Below are positions 34,819-42,860 of a stretch of 64,000 nucleotides of DNA, piece by piece. Numbering within the stretch: the first letter of the stretch is position 1; each line of letters opens with the position of its first letter. The position numbers and the translations under genes are program-made. The stretch is from NCBI RefSeq assembly GCF_004297405.1, contig NZ_SCVC01000012.1, forward strand, positions 310,001 to 374,000, given 5' to 3'. This stretch comes from Reyranella sp. Its GTDB lineage: Bacteria > Pseudomonadota > Alphaproteobacteria > Reyranellales > Reyranellaceae. Below the pieces are notes generated by a model, which saw only the letters and a program-made list of their open reading frames with translations, was not told the DNA's origin and did not search any database.

Positions 34819-35790
34819 ATGTCCGGAGATCGTCGTGGGAAGCCACTACCGGAAGCGATCCTGCGGCGATTGCGGCTGCCGGTTATCGCCGCGCCGATGT
34901 TGCGCGTGTCCGGCCCGGAGCTGGTGATTGCCGCTTGCCGCAGCGGTGTCATCGGAGCCTTCCCGACAGCGAACGCCCGTACCGTCGAGGAACTCGACCA
35001 ATGGCTGACCCAGATCGAAGGCTCATTGGGAGCTGTCGAAACGCCGGCTGCGCCCTACTGTCCGAACCTCATCATCCGCCAACCCCGCTTCAAGGAGGAT
35101 CTTGCCTGCTTGGTGCGCCACAAGGTTGAGCTGGTCATTACCAGTGTCGGCTCGCCAGTGGCAGCAGTAGGGCCTTTGCACGAGATCGGAGCGCAGGTCT
35201 TCGCTGACATTGCCTCGTTGCGCCATGCTGAAAAGGCGATCGAAGCGGGTGCCGATGGCCTCATTCTGCTGACAGCCGGTGCTGGCGGCCAAACGGGTTG
35301 GGCAAATCCTTTCGCCTTCGTACGTGCCGTGCGGGCGATTTTCGATGGTCCGATCGTGTTGGCGGGGGGCATCAGCGATGGGGCGTCACTACACGCCGCC
35401 CGCGCGTTGGGCTGCGACCTGGCCTACATGGGCACACGCTTCATCGCGACCACGGAAAGCCGCGCCATCTCCCGTTACAAAGAGATGCTGGTCGCGTCGA
35501 CCCTGGACGACGTGATGCTGACCAAGGCGTTCACGGGACTCGATGCCAGCATGCTGCGACCGTCCATCGAAGCCGCCGGGCTCGATCCGGTGAAGCTGGA
35601 CGAACAGGTCAGCATGGAGCGTGCCAAGCAGCAGTATGGCGGCGGGTCGGGCGGGCAGGAGCGGCCGAAGCGATGGGCGGACATATGGAGCGCAGGGCAT
35701 TCGGTGTCGGGTGTCGATGGCATCGTCGACACGGCTGCGCTGGTCGCTCGCCTCGTCGGAGAATATGAGGCTGTCCGCGCTCGGATCTGA
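34819..35790 (+). CDS. Nitronate monooxygenase-like FMN enzyme
   Basis: A 323-residue TIM-barrel flavoprotein of the nitronate monooxygenase/2-nitropropane dioxygenase family. FMN-binding features are seen in APMLRVSGPELV, ADGLILLTAGAGGQTGWANP and GPIVLAGGISDG. The catalytic His of class I nitronate monooxygenases (in GGHxG) is replaced: the motif reads GAGGQTG. This makes nitronate oxidation doubtful and a CoA-linked enoyl reduction or oxidation plausible. The ATG at 34819 is preferred over a TTG at 34813. It is the last structural gene of the plus-strand set. Confidence 0.85.
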   Translation: MSGDRRGKPLPEAILRRLRLPVIAAPMLRVSGPELVIAACRSGVIGAFPTANARTVEELDQWLTQIEGSLGAVETPAAPYCPNLIIRQPRFKEDLACLVRHKVELVITSVGSPVAAVGPLHEIGAQVFADIASLRHAEKAIEAGADGLILLTAGAGGQTGWANPFAFVRAVRAIFDGPIVLAGGISDGASLHAARALGCDLAYMGTRFIATTESRAISRYKEMLVASTLDDVMLTKAFTGLDASMLRPSIEAAGLDPVKLDEQVSMERAKQQYGGGSGGQERPKRWADIWSAGHSVSGVDGIVDTAALVARLVGEYEAVRARI

Positions 35791-35794
35791 GGGT

Positions 35795-35818
35795 TGATCC
35801 AGCGATCTCGTTGGATCA
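35795..35818 (+). promoter_or_regulatory. 24-bp near-palindrome upstream of the second tetR gene
   Basis: TGATCCA and TGGATCA flank a partly symmetric centre (CGA..TCG); 20 of 24 positions are symmetric. It begins 5 bases after the flavoprotein stop and ends 66 bases before the TetR start. There is no U-tract, so an operator is more likely than a terminator. Confidence 0.5.
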
Positions 35819-35884
35819 GTTGTGGTTTGGGAAGGGCAAAATCGGTTGTTCCTTTGGGAGCAATCCAATAGTTCTTACCGCAGT

Positions 35885-36556
35885 ATGTCTCACGCAAAGT
35901 CGAGGCCCGGCCCAGCCACGCCCGTTCGGCGGCCGAAGAAGCTGCCCCAGACATCGGGCAGAACCCAAGTCGCTCGCCGTGAAGAGGCAGAGCAGCGGCT
36001 CTTGGATGCTGCGATTCGCCTTATCGCCGAGCGAGGTATCAAGGGAACGACCCTTGGCGATGTCGGGGAAGCGGCCGGTTACAGCAGTGGCCTCACGGCA
36101 CACCACTACAAGACCAAGGAAGGCCTGCTCAAAGCGGTAACGGCCGAAATTCACCGCCGGTTTCAGCAAACTCTATCGGAAGCCGCGCTTCCCCCTGCTG
36201 GCCTTGATCGGTTGCTGGCGGCCATCGATGTCTACCTGTCGGTGAATGATGTACGCGCCGCGCGGGCCTTGTCGTTGATCCAGAAAGAGGCGCTGACGCA
36301 GCAATCGGAGTTTCGAGGCATTCTCCGCAAATTCAACCGGTTGTCGGTGGATGGTATTGCCGCCCAGATCAGAACTGGCATCGAGCAGGGTGAAATCCGC
36401 CAGGACATCGATATCTTGGCGGAGGCGACACTTACGCTAGCCGCCCTGCGTGGCGCACGAGCGCAGTGGCTACAGGACGCGGGCAAAGTCGATCTTGTTG
36501 GAGTTGCCCGAGAGTTAAAGGGCCACATAAGGCGTTCGTTGGCTGTGTCGCGCTGA
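35885..36556 (+). CDS. TetR-family regulator 2
   Basis: A 223-residue regulator related to the TetR at 31016. The HTH reads GTTLGDVGEAAGYSSGLTAHHY near residues 57-78, followed by KTKEGLLKAV. ATG at 35885 is chosen because the basic leader MSHAKSRPGP resembles the first TetR; the frame continues upstream to 35822. The palindrome at 35795-35818 is its likely own operator and is different from the TTGCT element. It may sense a different intermediate of the same pathway or control a distant operon. Confidence 0.85.
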   Translation: MSHAKSRPGPATPVRRPKKLPQTSGRTQVARREEAEQRLLDAAIRLIAERGIKGTTLGDVGEAAGYSSGLTAHHYKTKEGLLKAVTAEIHRRFQQTLSEAALPPAGLDRLLAAIDVYLSVNDVRAARALSLIQKEALTQQSEFRGILRKFNRLSVDGIAAQIRTGIEQGEIRQDIDILAEATLTLAALRGARAQWLQDAGKVDLVGVARELKGHIRRSLAVSR

Positions 36557-37167
36557 TTCACGTTTTCCAAAGCGTCAGATCGGCGTACTTGCTCAATACC
36601 CTGTTGTTCGAAAGTCGTTCAGCGTGTTGACGCTAGGCTGTATCGGTCATGCAACAACTGGTCGCTCAGGTGGACCTTCTTGTGGTATCGAGGGAAACTG
36701 ATCTCAGGCGAAGTTGAAGAAGGATCTAAGGCCTTCCTATTGCTGATGTTCATGGAAGTCAGATGCCGATTTTTTCCTTCGCGGGTATTGTCCTGCACAT
36801 AGGCAATCGGATCGCTTTCCAGGAAGTTGTCTTCTAGGGCCGCATCGAGCAGTTCTTTCTAATCCGATCGCCGTGCAACGTCCCTATCGAGGCGCGTCCC
36901 TGAATCTCTGCCAGCATGAGCTGCTCCTGCCGTCGTAGCGCCGAACATCCAAGTCCGCAGCCATCGGCGGAGCTAGGCGAACAGCCTGGCAAGCGATGGC
37001 AAAACGCTTCTGGCGTTTCCTCCCTGGGCTAGCCGGAGCCCTCGGGCTCCGGCTTCTTTTCAGCAGGGGCGCCGCGGTCGCCGTGGATCAACGCCGAGCT
37101 CATGTAGGTATCCTGTCGACCGGTCAAAGCGCTGCCACGCGCTCACGAGAGTGGTTCCCGTAGTCTG
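36557..37167. other. Gene-poor gap with a reverse-strand open remnant
   Basis: No complete gene. On the minus strand 36622-36858 is open for 79 codons without a plausible start and is visibly lower in G+C than the neighbours; its translation looks protein-like (for example DPIAYVQDNTREGKNRHL) but I do not recognise it. It is bounded by stops at 36859-36861 and 36619-36621. A strong terminator hairpin sits at 37031-37060 with no gene directly before it. Confidence 0.4.
37031..37060 (+). terminator. Rho-independent terminator
   Basis: AGCCGGAGCCC and GGGCTCCGGCT form a perfect 11-bp stem with a 2-base loop, followed by TCTTTT. The orientation is plus strand. The nearest upstream plus-strand gene ends at 36556, so it may have served a lost gene or an unrecognised small RNA. 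Confidence 0.75.
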
Positions 37168-38097
37168 TTAGGGGTGGGGCCGCCCCGCCGTGTTGCCGAA
37201 GGCCGGAAACGCCGGCGCGACGGCTCGCGCAATGGCTGCGAATGCCATGGCCGCCGGCGACAGACTGAACTGTCGACGCGTAAGCAGACCGATGTCACGC
37301 CAGGCTCGCGGCTGCTCCACCACGCGAGCTACTGCGCCGCCTAAGTCCATGCTGCGCAGCGCCAGGCTCGGCAGCACGGCATAGCCCAGGCCTGCACGTA
37401 CCAGGCCGACGGCGGTGGTGAGTGAGTCCAGGACATAGGTTGGCTCAACCTCGACGCCGGCCTCGGCCGCCGCCCGATCGGCATGCACGCGTACGCTCGA
37501 CTGGGTGGTCACCGAGATGGAGCTGAAGCGCGTCAGCGCCTTCCACGTCACGGTGGCGCGCGAGGCGAGCGGATGCCGCGTGTGCAGCAGCGCCACTAGG
37601 CGGTCGCGCATCAGCGGCTCGAAGGCGAGCTGTTCGTCGGGCTGCAGCAGGAGGCCCAGGCCGATCTCGGCCTGACCGCTGCGCACGTGCTCGGCGAACC
37701 CGACGGCCTGCGCTTCATGGAATACGAGCTTGATGCCTGGATAGGCTTCGGCGAACCGCGACAGTGTCGGCGGCAGCAGGCTGCAGCCCACCGACGGAAC
37801 GAACGCGAGACTGAGTGTGCCCTGACGGACATCGCGAAAGTCTTCAGCGCGGCGGCGGGTCTCGTCCAACTGCTGGAGCGTGCGCTGAGCGCTCTGCAGA
37901 ATCTCGCGGCCCGCTTCGGTGAGCTCGACCCGGCGCGTGGTGCGCCGGAACAGCGACAGGCCCAACTCCTCCTCTAGTTGGCGGATCAGCAGCGAATAGC
38001 CGGGTTGCGTGATGCCCATGCGGGCGGCCGCCTCGGAAAACGAGGCGAATTGTGCTCCGAGCGTGAAGGCGCGCAGCTGTCGAACGGTCAGGTTCAT
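37168..38097 (-). CDS. LysR-family transcription regulator
   Basis: A 309-residue LysR regulator. The N-terminal winged helix-turn-helix is MNLTVRQLRAFTLGAQFASF with AAARMGITQPGYSLLIRQLE; the periplasmic-binding-like effector domain follows from residue 90. It is divergent from the rhodanese gene across 100 A+T-rich bases, the usual LysR layout, and probably controls the rhodanese-Bug pair. The C-terminal tail past residue 295 is short and poorly conserved. Confidence 0.92.
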   Translation of the reverse strand: MNLTVRQLRAFTLGAQFASFSEAAARMGITQPGYSLLIRQLEEELGLSLFRRTTRRVELTEAGREILQSAQRTLQQLDETRRRAEDFRDVRQGTLSLAFVPSVGCSLLPPTLSRFAEAYPGIKLVFHEAQAVGFAEHVRSGQAEIGLGLLLQPDEQLAFEPLMRDRLVALLHTRHPLASRATVTWKALTRFSSISVTTQSSVRVHADRAAAEAGVEVEPTYVLDSLTTAVGLVRAGLGYAVLPSLALRSMDLGGAVARVVEQPRAWRDIGLLTRRQFSLSPAAMAFAAIARAVAPAFPAFGNTAGRPHP

Positions 38098-38197
38098 ATC
38101 TTTTTCAAATCAGTTTATATTATATTTATATTTTCCTTATGCATCGGCGGCGACCAGATTTTGGGGCGATCCTTCCCTGAACGAGGCTTGCCGCCCG
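38098..38197. promoter_or_regulatory. Divergent LysR/rhodanese promoter region
   Basis: The 100-base region has a strikingly A+T-rich core at 38114-38134 (TTTATATTATATTTATA...), with several T-N11-A placements suitable for a LysR box. The exact site cannot be set by eye. Confidence 0.45.
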
Positions 38198-39862
38198 ATG
38201 AACGCTGTCAAAGACCATCCCGATACGTCAGAGCGCTCGTCTTGGCCGCGGGTTGACGCTGCCGGCGTCCACGCCCTGCTGGGTGACGGTTCGGAATTCG
38301 CCTTCCTGGACGTCCGCGAGGAAGGCCTGTTCAACACGGGTCATCCGCTGATGATCGTGTCGGCGCCTTTCAGCCATTTGGAAACGCGGCTGGCGGCCCT
38401 CGTGCCACGTCGCACGACCCGCATCGTCCTCATGGACCAGCGCGACGAGGGGTTGGCTGAGCGCGCGGCCCGGCGCATGGCGCGTTGGGGCTATACCGAT
38501 ATCTCCATCCTGCGGGATGGCCTGCAGGGGTGGCGCGATGCGGGGCTGGAGGCGTTCGCCGGCATCTACGTGCCGAGCAAGGCCTTCGGCGAATTCGTCG
38601 AGCATCGCTACGGGACACCTGCCATCGATGCTGCCGAACTGCGGCGCTGGATCGATCAGGGAAAGGATATGTTGATCCTGGACAGCCGGCCGTACTCGGA
38701 ATTCCACAGTTACAGCCTGCCCGGCGGCATCGACTGTCCTGGCGCCGAGCTGGTGCATCGCGCCTTCGACCTCGTCGAGCGCGAGGAGACCACCATCGTG
38801 GTGAATTGCGCGGGTCGGACGCGCGGCATCATAGGCGCGCAGTCGCTGATCAATGCCGGCATCAGGAATCCGGTGGTCTGCGTCCGCAACGGTACGGCGG
38901 GCTGGCATTTGAGCGGCGAGACCATGGCCCGCGGCAGTCGCGCGGTAGCGCCGCCGCCCACGCCCAGGGGCCTGGCGAGGGCCATCGAAGCCTCGATGCG
39001 CGTGTCGCGGCGCTTCGGCGTGCGCGAGATCGACGCCGCCCGTCTGCGCCAACTGCAGGCCGAGGCGGCGCGGTCGCTCTACGTCTTCGATGTGCGCAGC
39101 CCCGAGGAATACGAGGCCGGACATATCCCCGGCACGCGGAGCGCGCCCGGCGGCCAGCTGGTCCAATCGACCGACCACTATGTGGGCACGCGCGGCGCCC
39201 GCATCGTGTTGTGCGACGACAACGGCGTGCGTGCACGCATGACGGCGTCCTGGCTGGTCCAACTCGGATGGGCTGAGGTGTTTGTCCTGACCGGCGGCCT
39301 CGGCGCCTGCGGGGGCGCGCTGGAGAAGGGCGTCGAGACGGTCGAGCTTTTAGCCCCGGCCGCCGCCATCGGGGTGGAGCGGATCAATGTTCTCGAACTC
39401 GACCGCTTGCTCAAGGCCGGCGAGGCGGTGGTGGTCGACCTTGCCAGCAGCCTGCGGTTTCGTTCCCGCCATATCCCGGGCGCCTGGTTCGCGGTGCGCT
39501 CGCGGCTGGAGGAGGGGCTGGCGCAGGTGACCGCCAAGGCATCGAAGGATACGAGGCTGGTGCTGACGTCGGACGATGGCGCCTTCGCTGCCATCGCAGC
39601 CGCCGACGCCACTGCCGCGACGCGCCTCTCCGTGTCCCTGCTCGAGGGCGGCACGTCGGCCTGGGTCGCCGCCGGCCTGCCGCTGACCAGCGGGCTCGAG
39701 AACATGACCTCGGCAACCGACGACGTCTGGTACAGCCCCTACGACTATGACGACCTGCGCAAATCGATGACGGACTATCTCACGTGGGAGATCGACCTCA
39801 TCCGGCAGATCGAGAAGGATCGCAGCATCCAATTCCGCTACTTCCCGCCAAACGCCGCCTGA
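38198..39862 (+). CDS. Four-domain rhodanese-family sulfurtransferase
   Basis: A 554-residue cytoplasmic protein with four rhodanese-like domains starting near residues 18, 142, 270 and 400 (cues FAFLDVREEG, LILDSRPYSEFHSYS, VFDVRSPEEYEAGHIPGT and VVDLASSLRFRSRHIPGA). Only domain 2 has a catalytic-loop Cys, Cys204 in NCAGRTRG. The others read DQRDEG, CDDNGVRA and TSDDGAF at or near that loop, so one active domain with three structural ones is likely. ATG at 38198 begins MNAVKDHPD; upstream codons cross the promoter. The following Bug-type binding protein suggests a sulfur compound imported from outside, for example an organosulfonate or thiosulfate-like ligand. Confidence 0.88.
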   Translation: MNAVKDHPDTSERSSWPRVDAAGVHALLGDGSEFAFLDVREEGLFNTGHPLMIVSAPFSHLETRLAALVPRRTTRIVLMDQRDEGLAERAARRMARWGYTDISILRDGLQGWRDAGLEAFAGIYVPSKAFGEFVEHRYGTPAIDAAELRRWIDQGKDMLILDSRPYSEFHSYSLPGGIDCPGAELVHRAFDLVEREETTIVVNCAGRTRGIIGAQSLINAGIRNPVVCVRNGTAGWHLSGETMARGSRAVAPPPTPRGLARAIEASMRVSRRFGVREIDAARLRQLQAEAARSLYVFDVRSPEEYEAGHIPGTRSAPGGQLVQSTDHYVGTRGARIVLCDDNGVRARMTASWLVQLGWAEVFVLTGGLGACGGALEKGVETVELLAPAAAIGVERINVLELDRLLKAGEAVVVDLASSLRFRSRHIPGAWFAVRSRLEEGLAQVTAKASKDTRLVLTSDDGAFAAIAAADATAATRLSVSLLEGGTSAWVAAGLPLTSGLENMTSATDDVWYSPYDYDDLRKSMTDYLTWEIDLIRQIEKDRSIQFRYFPPNAA

Positions 39863-39897
39863 GACCGTTCCAGCGCGCTGATTCGAGGTCACATCGC

Positions 39898-40899
39898 ATG
39901 AGCATCGAAGACATGAAACTCGGTCGCCGAAAACTGGGCCGCCGACTCGCATTGTCTATCCTGGGCGTGGGGCTTGCCGCGCCCCGGAGCGGGTTCGCGC
40001 AGGCGGGAGCCTACCCGTCGCGCGCCATCAAGCTTCTGGTGGGCTATCCGCCCGGCGGTGGCGCCGACGTGTTGGCCCGCATCGTCGGCAACAAGCTCAG
40101 TCCGATGCTCGGCCAGCCGGTGGTCGTGGAGAACCGCCCCGGTGCGGGCTCCACCATCGCCGCCGCCAGCCTGGCCAGTGCGCCGGCGGACGGCTACACG
40201 CTGCTCTTCGCCGAGTCAGCTGTCCTGGTGGCGCCCGCCATCTACGAGAAGATCGGCTACGACCCCGGTACGCTCACGCCGATCGGCGCTCTGGGCAATC
40301 TGCCGTATTCGCTCGTGGTGAACCCGGCATTCCCCGCCGCGAACACCCGCGAACTCATCGATGTGCTGAAGGCTCATCCCGGCAAGTACAGCTATGCCTC
40401 GCCCGGTGTCGGCAATATCGCGCACCTGAGCGGCGAGATGTTCAAGAAGGTGGCCGGCGTCGACATCGTCCACGTGCCCTATAAGGGCGGAGCGCCGGCG
40501 CTGGCCGACCTGGTCAGTGGGCAGATCCCCATCTGCTTCGTCAGCCTGCCGCCGGCCCTAGCGTTGGCCAGGAGCGGGAAGCTCAGGTTGCTTGGGGTGA
40601 CCTCGGCCAAGCGCTCGCCGGCGGCGCCCGAGGTGCCCGCCATCAGTGAGACGCTGCCCGGGTTCAATTCGGTCACCAGTATATTCGTGTTGGCGCCGCC
40701 GGATATGCCTGCCCCCGTCGTGGCCCGGCTCAATGCCGCCCTGCGCGAAGTGATGGCCATGCCCGACGTGCAGGCTGACTTCGTCGCGCAGGGAGCGAGC
40801 GTCGAAACGAGCAGCCCACAAGAGCTGGCCGCGCTGATCAGGCAGGAACTGGCGTCCTGGGGTTCGGTCGTTCGGGCCGCCGGCGTGCGCCTGGAATAA
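39898..40899 (+). CDS. Bug/TctC-family tripartite solute-binding protein
   Basis: A 333-residue periplasmic binding protein of the Bug (TctC) family, with the opening YPSRAIKLLVGYPPGGGADVLARI and the central PGKYSYASPGVGNIAHLSGE. The leader has Arg pairs (GRRKLGRRLALSILGVG), so Tat or Sec export is possible. ATG at 39898 is used; MKLGRR at 39913 is an alternative. No TctA/TctB membrane subunits are nearby, as is common for orphan Bug proteins, which may also signal. It lies 35 bases after the rhodanese gene, probably one operon under the LysR regulator. Confidence 0.9.
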   Translation: MSIEDMKLGRRKLGRRLALSILGVGLAAPRSGFAQAGAYPSRAIKLLVGYPPGGGADVLARIVGNKLSPMLGQPVVVENRPGAGSTIAAASLASAPADGYTLLFAESAVLVAPAIYEKIGYDPGTLTPIGALGNLPYSLVVNPAFPAANTRELIDVLKAHPGKYSYASPGVGNIAHLSGEMFKKVAGVDIVHVPYKGGAPALADLVSGQIPICFVSLPPALALARSGKLRLLGVTSAKRSPAAPEVPAISETLPGFNSVTSIFVLAPPDMPAPVVARLNAALREVMAMPDVQADFVAQGASVETSSPQELAALIRQELASWGSVVRAAGVRLE

Positions 40900-40940
40900 G
40901 GCGCCGCATTCCCCATAGCAAAGAACGCTAGCGGCACGGC

Positions 40941-40964
40941 GTTGAACGTCGCCTGACGTTCAAC
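40941..40964 (+). terminator. Hairpin after the Bug gene, possible terminator
   Basis: GTTGAACGT and ACGTTCAAC make a perfect 9-bp stem with a 6-base loop, 41 bases past the stop codon, followed by TCTTG only. Likely the end of the rhodanese-Bug transcript, although the U-tract is weak. Confidence 0.4.
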
Positions 40965-41059
40965 TCTTGCTGCGCAGCCGCAGCTGGTCCCCCTGCAACG
41001 GCGACTAAGACCCGCCTTCCAAGAACCTCGCCTCAGGGGCTTCATACCCCGGGCGATCG

Positions 41060-41501
41060 CTAGCCCTTTGCCGTCAGTGAGTTCCAGGTGGCATACGAGT
41101 CCGTACAATCTCCTCAGCGCACGATCTTTCGGTTCTCAAGCTCGATGATCGAGCAAAATCGATTTTCGTACTTGGAGCCCGTCGCAAGGATCGTCCCGTG
41201 GACGCCATACTCGATCTCCACGACGCGGCCGTTGTCCGCCTTGTTGACGATCAACCCGTCTGCGGACCGCAGCCGGATGCTGCCAATATCTCCCAGGAAT
41301 TGATCCATCAGCTCGGTGTGACCTCGGACCACTCGAGGCCAGCCCAAGTCGCAGCGCACCTCGTAGGCGATGTCCGCGGCGACGGCATCGAACGAAGAAG
41401 TGCTCGCCGTCAACAAGGTCACCCAACGCCTTTCGGACGAGTGCAAAGTATGGCTCCGCGCCTGCATAGGCGATTTCGGCGTGAAATCGCAGCGCCGCTT
41501 C
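41060..41501 (-). pseudogene. SnoaL-like (NTF2-fold) protein, frameshifted and with a premature stop
   Basis: The minus strand encodes a SnoaL/NTF2-like protein in pieces. Codons before about 41393 in transcription order read YFALVRKALGDLVDGEHFF in one frame; the next frame continues FDAVAADIAYEVRCDLGW, so one extra G near 41393 shifts the frame. The late motif KIVRW is cut: Trp (TGG) is TGA at 41114-41116, after which the frame goes on GDCTDSYATWNSLTAKG to a normal stop at 41060. No start codon is recognisable. The intact family is about 130 residues, often isomerases or hydrolases of small organics. Two independent lesions make a functional product unlikely. Confidence 0.7.
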
Positions 41502-41533
41502 CTATCACGCCATGCCCGTTCCGAGGGCCGCCT

Positions 41534-42565
41534 CTAAGAGTTGCCGAGCAAGAGATTGCGAAGGATGTGCGCTCCATCAGTCGGCCGCACGCATTGGACG
41601 CCCAGCCAGCCTTCCGCGCGCGCTTCGCTTGGCGAAATGCCAAACTCCTTCTTGAACATGCGGCTGTATGTGGAGGGGTCCATGAAGCCCCATTGCTCGG
41701 CAATGGTGGAGATCGATCGTCCGTCCGAACTGTCCACCAGCGCATCGCGCGTCTTGCGCAATCGCTCGCGACGGATATAGGTCGAAACGCCGCCGACCGG
41801 TTCGAAAATTCGGTACAGGCTGGAACGGGACACGCCAAGCTCACGACAGAGCCAATCCGGCGCCAACTTGGGGTTTGCCAAATGTTTCGCAACGGTTCGA
41901 GAAGCGCGATTCATGATGGAGGCTTCGATCGGGCGCTGCGCCTCGGCGATATGGTCGCGTGACGGCGTCAGACATGCGGCGAGCAAGCTGGTGGTCGCCG
42001 CGGCGATATGCGGTACATCGGCGTTCCTCAGATCGGGGAGCGAACGATGCAAGAGAAGCATGTAATCCGTCAGGAATCGTTTCGAGGTCTCGTGGACTTC
42101 AATCCTGGATGATTGGAGGAAATGGAGATTGCGAGGTATGCACAGAGCGAGGTGATCGGTCCTCTCCGATACGCACTCGAACGGATCCGTGAAAGACCGC
42201 AACCCTAAGTCTCCGACCTCCAAATTCTCTCCAAGAGGCGGAGACTTTGGCAGCGGCAAATGCAGACACCAATTGTCTGTCATTGGTTTGCTCAAATGCC
42301 GCCAACCATAGGGGGCATCCGGCGCCTTCACATGGGTGAACGTCAAATTTCCAAGATTCCACACCGTCTGATGTGCGGGAAATGAAGGGGTTTCTGCTTG
42401 GAAAGGCCAAACTTCGGCAATGCCCGTATGCCAGTTGCGGAAGAGTTCGAACTGCTCAGCGGGCTGGACGGAAGACGTGTCCCTTTCAATAGCATAGCGC
42501 AACCGTTCGTTGCTGTTTGTATTTTCGGATGGCTCGACCATGGGGGTCGGCGGTTGATCGAACAT
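41534..42565 (-). CDS. AraC-family regulator (AraC_binding_2 type), 1
   Basis: A 343-residue regulator with an N-terminal ligand domain of the AraC_binding_2 type and a C-terminal double HTH (LCRELGVSRSSLYRIFEPVG and EQWGFMDPSTYSRMFKKEFG). The start at 42565 (MFDQPPTP) is the first in frame. The same architecture is found in the two regulators at 61756 and 62794, with closest likeness in the HTH region. It is downstream of the broken SnoaL gene, which it may once have controlled. No clear intact target is adjacent. Confidence 0.88.
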   Translation of the reverse strand: MFDQPPTPMVEPSENTNSNERLRYAIERDTSSVQPAEQFELFRNWHTGIAEVWPFQAETPSFPAHQTVWNLGNLTFTHVKAPDAPYGWRHLSKPMTDNWCLHLPLPKSPPLGENLEVGDLGLRSFTDPFECVSERTDHLALCIPRNLHFLQSSRIEVHETSKRFLTDYMLLLHRSLPDLRNADVPHIAAATTSLLAACLTPSRDHIAEAQRPIEASIMNRASRTVAKHLANPKLAPDWLCRELGVSRSSLYRIFEPVGGVSTYIRRERLRKTRDALVDSSDGRSISTIAEQWGFMDPSTYSRMFKKEFGISPSEARAEGWLGVQCVRPTDGAHILRNLLLGNS

Positions 42566-42860
42566 GATTCTGCTCTCCCGGCACTTCCGGCCAACTCCGG
42601 TTCCGGCCCCCCGGACTAGCGGCGGCCTCTTGCCGGGGGCGCGTGCCTTTCAATTTCTCATCCAATGAACACCCGAGAGCCAAAGTCGTTCTGAAACGGG
42701 CGGCAGCAGTGAGGTCGGATCGCCAAAGTCCCTCGTGGGACAGCCAATCTCTATCCACTTTCCGACACGCCAGAGTTGCTATCGCTAGGATTCCGACGCG
42801 CCGCTTTTTGTTCTTTCGGTGAATCTTGGCGCAGAAGGTGCGTGTCGGTACGAGCTATCC
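42566..42860. other. Non-coding gap between two AraC genes
   Basis: No coding frame or motif was recognised in these 295 bases. Confidence 0.5.
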
